Assembly: GCF_000334455.1 (NCBI RefSeq)
Contig: NZ_BANX01000034.1
Coordinates: 1-64,000, forward strand
Source of the DNA: Gordonia soli NBRC 108243
GTDB lineage: Bacteria > Actinomycetota > Actinomycetes > Mycobacteriales > Mycobacteriaceae
DNA length: 64,000 nt
Direction: 5' to 3'
Part shown: piece by piece, positions 16,571 to 25,964 of the stretch
Layout of the letters: every line of letters begins with the position of its first letter
How positions within the stretch are numbered: the first letter of the stretch is position 1
The notes under the pieces: model-generated
Seen by the model: only the letters and a program-made list of their open reading frames with translations
What the model was told of the DNA's origin: nothing
The model's database searches: none
Translations under genes and position numbers: made by a program

Positions 16571-17818
16571 CTACTTCGCCAACACACTAACCTTCGTCGG
16601 ATCGGCCAGATTGCCGTCCTTCATCGTGAGCACGATCATCTGGTTGCCGCACAGCGACTTCAGGCCCGGAACCGCCTGTCCGTTGCAGGTGAACGTGATG
16701 CCGTCGCCTGCAGGGAGGACGACATCCTTGGCGGATCGGATGGCGTTGCCGACGGTCTGCGGGGTCACCTCACCGGTCAGGCCAGCCGTCGCGCGGACCA
16801 GTCCCAACACCCCCTGGTACCCGACCACCGCGAAGCCTGACGTGGGTGTGTCGGCCGCGTACTTGTTCATCACGGCGCGGAACAGCACGCTCTCGGGATT
16901 GTCGGAGACGGTGTCGGCGCTGCTGAAGATCTTCATGCCGTCGACGCCTGCCTTGCCGACCGCCGAGACCACCTCGGGCGCCGCGCAGGTCTGCGGGGAG
17001 ATCGCGGTGGCCGTGGAACCGAGGGTGTTCAGCGCCTTGAGCACCGAGGTGCAGACGGTCGATTCGCCATACACGAGTACGACATCCGGCTTCTTGTCGA
17101 GACCGGCGCTGACCTGAGGGGTCGCATCAGGAGTGCCGAACGGGATGGTGATCAACGAGAAGTCGAGGCCGGCCGCCCGGAAGGCCGGTCCGCCCATCCG
17201 GGTCAACGATCCGGTGGCAGCGGGGCTGTCGATGGAGTACGCGACCGCCGTCTTCCAGCCCTGCTGTTTGGCAAAGGTCGCCATCGCCTGCGAGGTGTTG
17301 GAGCCTGCTGTCCAGACGAAGGAGTTGTCGCTGGTGATCTCCTGCTGACTGCCGCCCAACGCGGTGACGTAGGGGATGCCGGCGCCGGTGATGATCGGTG
17401 CCAGGATGCTGCCGAGGCCGGTGCTGGTGACGACCACGGCCGCCACCTTCTGCTCGACCATCTGGTTGGCGCAGTTGCGTGCCGACGTCGGCTCCTCGGC
17501 GTTCTTGCACGTCACGAGTTCGATGGGGCGACTGGCGATTCCACCGAGGTTCTCGTTGGCGTATTTAGTCGCGGCTTCGGCGGCCTCCCGGTTCTCGGGC
17601 TGCGAGATCGCCTGCCCACCTTCGTTGTTGATCAATCCGATGCGTACGGGGGCGCCGGTGGCCGCCGTGCCGGGGAAGGCGTCGGACGGCAGCGCCGCGC
17701 TGCTCTCGCCGCCGCTGGAACTGTCGTCGCTGGAACAGGCCGCCGTGGTGGTGAACAGCACGGCCGCCGCGGTGATGGCGAGCATTCGCCACACCTCGGA
17801 TCGGCGAGATGACTTCAT
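16571..17818 (-). CDS. Branched-chain-amino-acid-type ABC transporter substrate-binding lipoprotein
   Basis: A 415-aa periplasmic-binding-protein type I fold, exported and lipid-anchored. The signal peptide ends in a lipobox with Cys28 ('TTAAC'), followed by a Ser/Gly-rich linker. The mature part starts with 'VRIGLINNEGGQAISQPENR'. Two Cys pairs ('ELVTCKNAEEPTSARNC' and 'FTCNGQAVPGLKSLCG') are shared with the protein at 21566, suggesting conserved disulfides. Binding proteins of this family in Actinobacteria bind diverse acids and aromatics, not only amino acids. ATG 17818 is preceded by AAAGGGA. It is the last gene of the transporter operon, 172 bp after livF, and may have a separate level of expression. 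Confidence 0.9.
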   Translation of the reverse strand: MKSSRRSEVWRMLAITAAAVLFTTTAACSSDDSSSGGESSAALPSDAFPGTAATGAPVRIGLINNEGGQAISQPENREAAEAATKYANENLGGIASRPIELVTCKNAEEPTSARNCANQMVEQKVAAVVVTSTGLGSILAPIITGAGIPYVTALGGSQQEITSDNSFVWTAGSNTSQAMATFAKQQGWKTAVAYSIDSPAATGSLTRMGGPAFRAAGLDFSLITIPFGTPDATPQVSAGLDKKPDVVLVYGESTVCTSVLKALNTLGSTATAISPQTCAAPEVVSAVGKAGVDGMKIFSSADTVSDNPESVLFRAVMNKYAADTPTSGFAVVGYQGVLGLVRATAGLTGEVTPQTVGNAIRSAKDVVLPAGDGITFTCNGQAVPGLKSLCGNQMIVLTMKDGNLADPTKVSVLAK

Positions 17819-17990
17819 GGGTTTCCCTTTCGGCATCGCGGCCACGATGCCGCGGAGATGGAGGTCAACGAGTTGGTCGTCCGGTGTTCATGCGCGAAGT
17901 GGTGGGTTTCGCTGTCTGTCGATCGTCGTTCCTCCGACATCACACGAGGCGGTGGCGTCGGAGGTCGTCGGTGGAGGAGTGGCAACCGCG

Positions 17991-18758
17991 TCAGGCGACC
18001 GGAGCGATCGGATCGCGCCTGGTGGATTCGCCGTCGTCATGGCCGGGGCCGCCGAGGTAGGCCTGTTCGACGAGTTGCGGGGCCGCCGCCAGGGACCGCG
18101 CGTCGTCGTGGAGCACGTTGCGACCGTGTCTGAGTACCAGCGCGGTGTCGGCGACCCCGAGCGCCAGCTGCACGTGCTGCTCCACGAGGACGATGGCCGT
18201 GCCGGTCTCGTCGGCCACGGTCCGCATGACCGGCAGCAACCGCTCGACGATGACAGGGGCGAGGCCCATGCTGAGCTCGTCGATCAGCAACACTCGCGGA
18301 TGTTGGACGAGGGCCCGGCCGATGGCGAGCATCTGCTGTTCGCCACCCGAGAGTGCCCCGGCTGCGACCCGTAGTCGCTCGCCCAGTGCGGGGAAGTAGT
18401 CGAGCACTGCGTCCCGCTCGGTGGACCGACGTCGTCGGCGACGGACCGCCAGCCGCAGGTTCTCCTCGACGGTCAGGGTCGTGAACAGCGCGCGGTTGTC
18501 GGGGACCAGGACCAGTCCGGCACGCGATGCGGCTTGCGCATCCCCGGTCCGCACCGTGATGTCGCCGACCGTCACCGACCCGGCCAGGGACGGTTGCAGT
18601 CCGGCCAGCGTCGCCATGGTCGTCGTCTTGCCCGCCCCGTTGGGCCCGAGCAGAGCCAGGATCTCACCCTGCGCCAGTTCGAAGTCGAGTTCACGGACGC
18701 ACGGACGTCCCTTCGCATACCCCGCATCGAGGCCGGTGCAACGCAACACGGTGCTCAC
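17991..18758 (-). CDS. livF: ABC transporter ATP-binding protein, LivF type
   Basis: A 255-aa ATPase. Walker A 'GPNGAGKTT' is at about residues 38-46, the signature is 'LSGGEQQMLAIGRAL', Walker B is 'VLLIDELSMGLAP', and the switch His follows in 'VLVEQH'. The 'LSMGLAP' variant is characteristic of LivF. Its GTG start overlaps the stop of the permease/ATPase fusion (GTGA), so the two are translationally coupled. Together they would give one importer: two permease domains and two ATPases with LivG and LivF in one complex. The C-terminus is a short charged tail. Confidence 0.93.
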   Translation of the reverse strand: MSTVLRCTGLDAGYAKGRPCVRELDFELAQGEILALLGPNGAGKTTTMATLAGLQPSLAGSVTVGDITVRTGDAQAASRAGLVLVPDNRALFTTLTVEENLRLAVRRRRRRSTERDAVLDYFPALGERLRVAAGALSGGEQQMLAIGRALVQHPRVLLIDELSMGLAPVIVERLLPVMRTVADETGTAIVLVEQHVQLALGVADTALVLRHGRNVLHDDARSLAAAPQLVEQAYLGGPGHDDGESTRRDPIAPVA

Positions 18759-21523
18759 GTGGTCAGCTCCTGTCCGCTGTGTGTCGCGCCGAGATAGGCG
18801 CGTGTGACCTCGGAATCGCTGCGTATCTCGGCCGGCGTACCGATCGCGATGCGCGTGCCGAGGTCGAGGACCACGATGCGATCGCAGACATCCAGGACGA
18901 GGTCCATGTCGTGGTCGACGAGGACGATGGTGGTACCGGCATCGCGGATGGCGCGCAATCGGTGGCCGAGCCAGATGCTCTCGGTGCTGTCGAGGCCGGC
19001 TGCCGGCTCGTCGAGCAGCACCACCTTTGGCCGGCCGGCCAGCGCACGAGCGACCGACACCAGTTGACGTTGTCCCTGGGACAGTTCCCGGACGGGGCGG
19101 TCGACGACCCCGTCGAGGTGTAACACCTCGAACAGACGGCCCATCTGCGCAGCATCCAGCGGAGGGCGGTCCGCCCCCCGATGCAGTGACGCGGTGGTAC
19201 CGACCGCGACGTTCTCACGGACCGACAGATCGTCGTACAGATCGATGCCCTGGAATGTGCGGCCCAGGCCGGCGCGGCTGCGTCGGAACGCGCGTCGGCC
19301 GTCCAGTGTCCGACCGGCGAGTGCGACGGTGCCACGGGCGTCGGCGAATCCGCTGATCGCGTCGATGAACGTCGTCTTGCCCGCACCGTTGGGTCCGATG
19401 AGTCCCACGATCTCGCCCTCGTGCACGTCGAAGGAGACGTCGGCGAGAGCGACCACGCCGCCGTAACGGACGCCGATCTCCCGCGCCGACAGGACCACGT
19501 CGCCGATCGGCGGTGACGATCGATCGTGCAGTTCGTCGGCGGTCAGCGAGACCTCGAGATCGGTGTCCAATGCGGTGACCTGTCCCCGGCCCAGTCGACC
19601 CCGGAGCTTCTCGAGCCGGCTGTAGATGTCGGAGACGATGCCCTCGGGATTGGCGATCACCGTGACCACGAGCAGGATTCCGGTGAAGACATAGTAGTAC
19701 TGGCCGACGTTGGCGACACGGTCGAGGAAGACGAACAGGATTCCGCCCGCGCCCATGATGCCGGCGAGCATGCCGCCCGAGACGCAGGTGACCCCGGCCA
19801 GGTAGCAGACGGCGAACATCGCGACTCCGCCGATCGCGGTGAACGCCTCGGGGACCGCCATCGTCTGTTGGTAGGCCATCAACGATCCGCCGAGGCCCGC
19901 GATGAACGCGCCGACGGCGAAAGCGACCAGCTTGGTTCGCGAGACGTTGATACCCGATGCTGCTGCCGAGCGTTCGTTGGCGCGGACGGCAAGCATCGAC
20001 GCGCCGAGCCGGCTGGTCCGCAATCGGACCACGGCGAGCGCGACGAGCACCAACACGACCAGGCAGACAATGCCGAACGAGATCCGTGGATACGAGTCAC
20101 CGGCTCCGATACCGAGATCGATGCCGAACAGTGTCGGTCGCTCGACTGCCGCGCCGTCGATGCCACCGTTGAACTCGTTGTTGCGGAACCAGAACGCCTC
20201 GAGGAACACCGCTAGGCCCAGCGTCACCACCGCCACCGGGAGGCCACGGATGCGGAGGGCGGGCAGACCGACGAGAACACCGACGACGGTGGCTGCGAGT
20301 GCGGCCAGGACCGGCGCGATGGGGAAGGGGACACCCCATTCCACCGTGAGTCGGCTGAGCACGAATGCGCCGACGCCGCCGAGTGTCAACTGAGCCAACG
20401 AGATCTGTCCGGCGAATCCGGTCACCACCACCTGCGACAGGGCGATGATCGCCAGCGTGAGGGACATGATCACCGCGCCGCGATAGCTACCGGTCGTGAC
20501 GAGCAGGACCACCACCGCGATGACGGTCCACACCGCCCCGACGACCAGCAGATTACGCGGTCGTGGCGCAGCACCCAACGTGTTCTGGATCAGGGCACCG
20601 CGGGTCGGCAGGGGTTTTCCGCGGAAGACCAGGAAGCCGAGGATCAACACCAGCGGGATCAGTTCGGCCATGCCGGACTGCGGGATCCAGTCGATCGTCG
20701 ACTGCAGATGGGTGAGCTCCGACTGCAGGACGCCGATACCCAACCCGGCGGCCACCGCGGGTCCGATCGCACTGAAGTTACCCACCAGCGCCGCGGCCAG
20801 CGCCGGCACGATGAACAGTGTGTACGACACCGGGATCAGGGGCACGATCGGCGCGATCAGAATTCCGGACAGGCCCGCGATCATGGTGCTCAGCGCCCAG
20901 TTGGCGTAGGCGATGCGCTCGGGGGAGAGTCCGGTGAGCAGTGCGCCGGTCTCCGACTCCGCCGCGGCCCGGGTCGCGAGTCCGAAGCGGGTGAGTCGGA
21001 ACGCGAGGACGAGCAGGACGGTGAGGACGACGATGATGACCGCGAACCACAACCGGTCCGCGGGAACGCGAATCGAACCGATCTCGATGATGTCGGCGGG
21101 CAGGATCGGATCCACCGACACCGGGGTGGTTCCGATCCGTGCCGCCAGCAATGCCTGGACGGCCAGCATCAGGGCGATGGATGCCACCGCCTTCGCGGTT
21201 GCCGGCGCGGTCCGGAGCAGACGGAACACCGCGAAGTACTGCAGCAGACCGAGTGCGGCGGCGATCGCGAGCGAGATCAGCAGCGCGGGTGCGAGATCCA
21301 CCGGACCGCCGAGGTCGAGGGTCGTCGGGAGGCCGGGGATGGGGATGAGCAGCTCACCCTGCCGGAGGTAGGCGAAGGTGTAGGCGACGTACAGGGCGAC
21401 CGCGCCGGTCGCGAAGTTGACCACGCCGGAGCTCCGGTAGGTCATGACCAGGGCGAGTGCGAGGGCCGCATAGACCGCGCCGTTGCCCAGGCCCAGGAAC
21501 AGGAACTGGAGATCTTGTGTCAT
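18755..21523 (-). CDS. Triple fusion LivH-LivM-LivG: two permeases plus ATPase of an ABC importer
   Basis: A single 922-aa reading frame containing three proteins that are normally separate. Residues 1-300 are LivH ('LGLGNGAVYAALALALVMTY'), residues about 325-640 are LivM ('VVTGFAGQISLAQLTLGGVG'; conserved 'AVRANERSAAASGI'), and residues about 680-910 are LivG with Walker A at about 709-717, signature 'LSQGQRQLVSVARAL', Walker B 'VVLLDEPAAGLD' and H-loop 'LVDHDMDLVLD'. No stop or frameshift interrupts it. LivH-LivM fusions occur, but adding LivG is unusual. The role is import of a pathway acid across the membrane, with the two lipoproteins as receptors. It starts 42 bp after the binding protein at 21566-22813. 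Confidence 0.92.
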   Translation of the reverse strand: MTQDLQFLFLGLGNGAVYAALALALVMTYRSSGVVNFATGAVALYVAYTFAYLRQGELLIPIPGLPTTLDLGGPVDLAPALLISLAIAAALGLLQYFAVFRLLRTAPATAKAVASIALMLAVQALLAARIGTTPVSVDPILPADIIEIGSIRVPADRLWFAVIIVVLTVLLVLAFRLTRFGLATRAAAESETGALLTGLSPERIAYANWALSTMIAGLSGILIAPIVPLIPVSYTLFIVPALAAALVGNFSAIGPAVAAGLGIGVLQSELTHLQSTIDWIPQSGMAELIPLVLILGFLVFRGKPLPTRGALIQNTLGAAPRPRNLLVVGAVWTVIAVVVLLVTTGSYRGAVIMSLTLAIIALSQVVVTGFAGQISLAQLTLGGVGAFVLSRLTVEWGVPFPIAPVLAALAATVVGVLVGLPALRIRGLPVAVVTLGLAVFLEAFWFRNNEFNGGIDGAAVERPTLFGIDLGIGAGDSYPRISFGIVCLVVLVLVALAVVRLRTSRLGASMLAVRANERSAAASGINVSRTKLVAFAVGAFIAGLGGSLMAYQQTMAVPEAFTAIGGVAMFAVCYLAGVTCVSGGMLAGIMGAGGILFVFLDRVANVGQYYYVFTGILLVVTVIANPEGIVSDIYSRLEKLRGRLGRGQVTALDTDLEVSLTADELHDRSSPPIGDVVLSAREIGVRYGGVVALADVSFDVHEGEIVGLIGPNGAGKTTFIDAISGFADARGTVALAGRTLDGRRAFRRSRAGLGRTFQGIDLYDDLSVRENVAVGTTASLHRGADRPPLDAAQMGRLFEVLHLDGVVDRPVRELSQGQRQLVSVARALAGRPKVVLLDEPAAGLDSTESIWLGHRLRAIRDAGTTIVLVDHDMDLVLDVCDRIVVLDLGTRIAIGTPAEIRSDSEVTRAYLGATHSGQELTT

Positions 21524-21565
21524 CGGATCACCTGCGGATGTGTGTGCCGTGGCGGGAGCTTCGGG

Positions 21566-22813
21566 TCACCGGCCGACGACCTCGGCGTCGACCAGCTTGC
21601 CGTTTTCGAGGGTCGCGAAGACCGATCCCTTGCCGCACACCGCTTTCAACTGTGGATTCGCGGCTCCGTTGCAGGTGAAGGTCAACCCGTCGCCCGCGGG
21701 CAGGGTGACGTCGCGGGCCGAACGGATCGCAGTGGTGACCGCGGTGGGGGATACGTCGGAACCATCGAGCGATCGCGTGGCCCGGACGAGACCGAGGACG
21801 CCCTGATACCCCACGTAGGCGTAGCCGGAGATGTCCGCGTCCGGAGCGTACTGCCCCATGACCGATTGGTAGAGAACCGATTCGGGGTCGTCACCATCGG
21901 TGAGCGCAGCGGTGACGATCTTGGTGCCGTCGATGCTGGACCCGACCGCCTTGGCGACGTCCGGTGTCGCGCAGGCCTGGATGCCCATCTTCTCGCCCGA
22001 GTAGCCCAGCGTGCCCAAGGACTTCAGTGCTGCAGTGCACAGAGTCCCCTCGCCGACGACGAGCACCGCCTCGGGGTTCTTGGACAGACCCGCGCTCACC
22101 TGAGGTGTCGCGTCCGGTGTGCCGGGCGGGATCGTGACGATGTCCAGTCCGACGCCGTTGGCTGCGAAGGCCGCGGCCCCCATCGTCTTCAACCCGTTGA
22201 CCGCGGCGGGCACGTCGATGGTGAAGGCGGTGACGTTCTTCATGTTCTGACTCTTCGCATGGGTTGCCATCGCCGACAGCGCAGATGGGAATCCGCCGGT
22301 CCACAGGAACACGTCGTCGCCGGTCAGCTCCTGACTGCTCTGACCGGAGGCGGACACGTAGGGGATGCCCGCGCCGGTGATGATCGGTACCAGCAGGTCG
22401 CCGAGCCCGGTGGTGGTCACCACGACAGCCGAGACCTTGTTCTCGACCATCCGGTTCGCGCAATCGCGAGCCGATGTCGGGTCCTCGGCATTCTTACAGG
22501 TCACCAGTTCGATGGGGTGCCCACCGATTCCGCCGAGATGTGCATTGGCGTACTTCGCCGCTGCTTCGGCGGCGAGCCGGTTGTCCGGTTGCGAGATCGC
22601 CTGTCCGCCCTCGTTGTTGATCAGTCCGATCTTGACGGTCGGCCCCTTCGCCGCGTCGCCCGGAAATGAGGCCGGTGGTGCCGACACAGCAGCCGAACCG
22701 GCGGTGTCGTCACTGCTCGCGCCGCTGCACGCAGCGATTGCGAGAGTGGCGCTGGTGATCACGGCGGCAGCCGCCAGCATGCGGGCGGTGCGTGTGCCAC
22801 GGGGAGGAATCAT
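21566..22813 (-). CDS. Branched-chain-amino-acid-type ABC transporter substrate-binding lipoprotein
   Basis: A 415-aa binding protein, first gene of the importer operon. The lipobox Cys is residue 29 ('AIAAC'), followed by a Ser/Ala linker and 'VKIGLINNEGGQAISQPDNR'. It closely resembles the last gene of the same operon (16571) over its whole length, including the paired Cys residues. It differs in the ligand loops ('SASGQSSQELTGDDVF' versus 'TALGGSQQEITSDNSF'), so two related ligands are plausible. ATG 22813 is preceded by AAGGA. The promoter region upstream holds a copy of the CATAGTTAACTATG motif. Confidence 0.92.
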   Translation of the reverse strand: MIPPRGTRTARMLAAAAVITSATLAIAACSGASSDDTAGSAAVSAPPASFPGDAAKGPTVKIGLINNEGGQAISQPDNRLAAEAAAKYANAHLGGIGGHPIELVTCKNAEDPTSARDCANRMVENKVSAVVVTTTGLGDLLVPIITGAGIPYVSASGQSSQELTGDDVFLWTGGFPSALSAMATHAKSQNMKNVTAFTIDVPAAVNGLKTMGAAAFAANGVGLDIVTIPPGTPDATPQVSAGLSKNPEAVLVVGEGTLCTAALKSLGTLGYSGEKMGIQACATPDVAKAVGSSIDGTKIVTAALTDGDDPESVLYQSVMGQYAPDADISGYAYVGYQGVLGLVRATRSLDGSDVSPTAVTTAIRSARDVTLPAGDGLTFTCNGAANPQLKAVCGKGSVFATLENGKLVDAEVVGR

Positions 22814-22917
22814 CGGCGTTCCTTGTCGAGGAGTGCGAGGTCGCCGATGATCGCTCGCCGGCCCCGACGTGCCGGAGATCCGGCCCGAGGTTGCTGCAGC
22901 GGGTTCATCGAAGATGA

Positions 22918-22931
22918 CCTAGCTAACTATG
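22918..22931. promoter_or_regulatory. Operator-motif copy upstream of the importer operon
   Basis: CCTAGCTAACTATG matches the palindrome at 9608 at 12 of 14 positions. It lies 105 bp upstream of the binding-protein start on the minus strand. Confidence 0.5.
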
Positions 22932-23017
22932 TGTGCCGCGTCACTATGGCACACGGCGGCACCGTGGCAAGAGGGTTGTCGTAACTGTCCCTGCAGGTGA
23001 GACCCGTGATTGACGCT

Positions 23018-23033
23018 GACATACAGGTATGTC
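23018..23033. promoter_or_regulatory. Perfect inverted repeat upstream of the mycofactocin-type SDR gene
   Basis: GACATACAGGTATGTC has 7-bp perfect arms (GACATAC / GTATGTC) around AG. It lies 107 bp upstream of the SDR start at 23140 and differs from the other motifs in the window. Its size suits a TetR- or MarR-type dimer. Confidence 0.5.
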
Positions 23034-23139
23034 TATGGGTGGGAGGAAGACCTTGCGAGATGTGCGCACTCCCAGGGTGACTCACCCAGGGCGCGGTGCC
23101 GCCGACGTCCTGTCGCATTCGACCACGGAGGCCTCACCC

Positions 23140-24000
23140 ATGACGATCGCAGAAGTTCCCGAAGCGTCGGGCCCCGGTGTGCCGACCGGCTCCACCGCGC
23201 GGCGATTCGAGGGGCGGGTCGCGTTCGTGACCGGAGCCGCTCGTGGGCAGGGTCGGGCCATGGCGGTCCGACTCGCCGCAGAGGGTGCGGACATCATCGC
23301 GGTCGACATCTGTGCCGACATGCCGACCACCGGATACGCCGGCTCGCGACCGGAGGACCTTGCGGAGACCGTCCGGATGGTGGAGGCGTGCGGACGGCGA
23401 ATCATCGCCTCCGAGGCGGACATCCGGGATTTCGACGCGCTCGACGACGCGGTGGCGCGCGGTGTCGACGACCTCGGGAGGTTGGATGTCGTCATCGCCA
23501 ACGCCGGGATCACGACATCGGCGCCGGCCTGGGAGATCAGTCTCGAGAACTGGGAGGAGTCGATCTCGGTCAACCTCACCGGCGCGTTCTACACCGCGAA
23601 GGTCGCCATACCCGTGCTGCTCGACCAGCGGGCGGGTGGATCGATCGTCTTCGTGAGCTCGGTCGCGGGTCTGCGCGGTCTTCCGCTGATGGCCGACTAC
23701 GTGTCGGCGAAGCATGGTGTCACCGGCTTGGCGAAGGCGCTGGCGAACGAGCTGGCGCCACATCGCATCCGTGTCAACTCGATCCATCCCTTCGGTGTCG
23801 AGACCGGTCTGAAGGTCACCGAACTCCATCCGCAACTGGAGGCGCGGCCGGATCTCGGGCTCTACTTCATGGGCACCCTGCCGGATCGCATCAGTCAGGC
23901 GGACGACATCGCCGCGGCGACCGCTTGGTTGGCATCCGACGAGGCCAGGCACGTCACCGGCATCCAGTTGCCGGTCGACCTGGGTCGGACCAACCGATGA
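23140..24000 (+). CDS. Mycofactocin-coupled SDR family dehydrogenase
   Basis: A 286-aa SDR with the glycine motif 'VTGAARGQGRAMAVRLAAEG' and the diagnostic 'ADIIAVDICADM', followed by an insertion ('SRPEDLAETVRMVEACGRR') before the second strand. This insertion marks the mycofactocin-associated subfamily (carveol-dehydrogenase-like), which holds NAD(H) tightly and passes electrons to mycofactocin. Catalytic Ser and 'YVSAK' are intact. Likely substrates are secondary or cyclic alcohols. The ATG at 23140 was chosen from the domain start; an in-frame open stretch reaches 23029 with no ribosome site advantage. It is followed after 143 bp by the NMO-like operon. Confidence 0.88.
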   Translation: MTIAEVPEASGPGVPTGSTARRFEGRVAFVTGAARGQGRAMAVRLAAEGADIIAVDICADMPTTGYAGSRPEDLAETVRMVEACGRRIIASEADIRDFDALDDAVARGVDDLGRLDVVIANAGITTSAPAWEISLENWEESISVNLTGAFYTAKVAIPVLLDQRAGGSIVFVSSVAGLRGLPLMADYVSAKHGVTGLAKALANELAPHRIRVNSIHPFGVETGLKVTELHPQLEARPDLGLYFMGTLPDRISQADDIAAATAWLASDEARHVTGIQLPVDLGRTNR

Positions 24001-24022
24001 CGGCTCGCTTGCTGCGCGCTGA

Positions 24023-25963
<1,941 letters not shown>

Positions 25964-25964
25964 C

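Larger units (their letters stand above)
22814..23139. promoter_or_regulatory. Divergent regulatory region between the importer operon and an SDR gene
   Basis: 326 bp without a gene. It is more AT-rich around 22920-22980 and 23010-23035 than its surroundings. It holds one copy of the shared operator motif (22918-22931) and a separate 16-bp inverted repeat (23018-23033), so the leftward and rightward transcripts may answer to different regulators. Confidence 0.6.

Noticed and set aside
20708..22669. A 653-codon plus-strand frame across the importer operon
   Set aside because: Low-complexity Arg/Gly/Asp/His-rich translation, antisense to clear permease and binding-protein genes; a typical GC-rich shadow.
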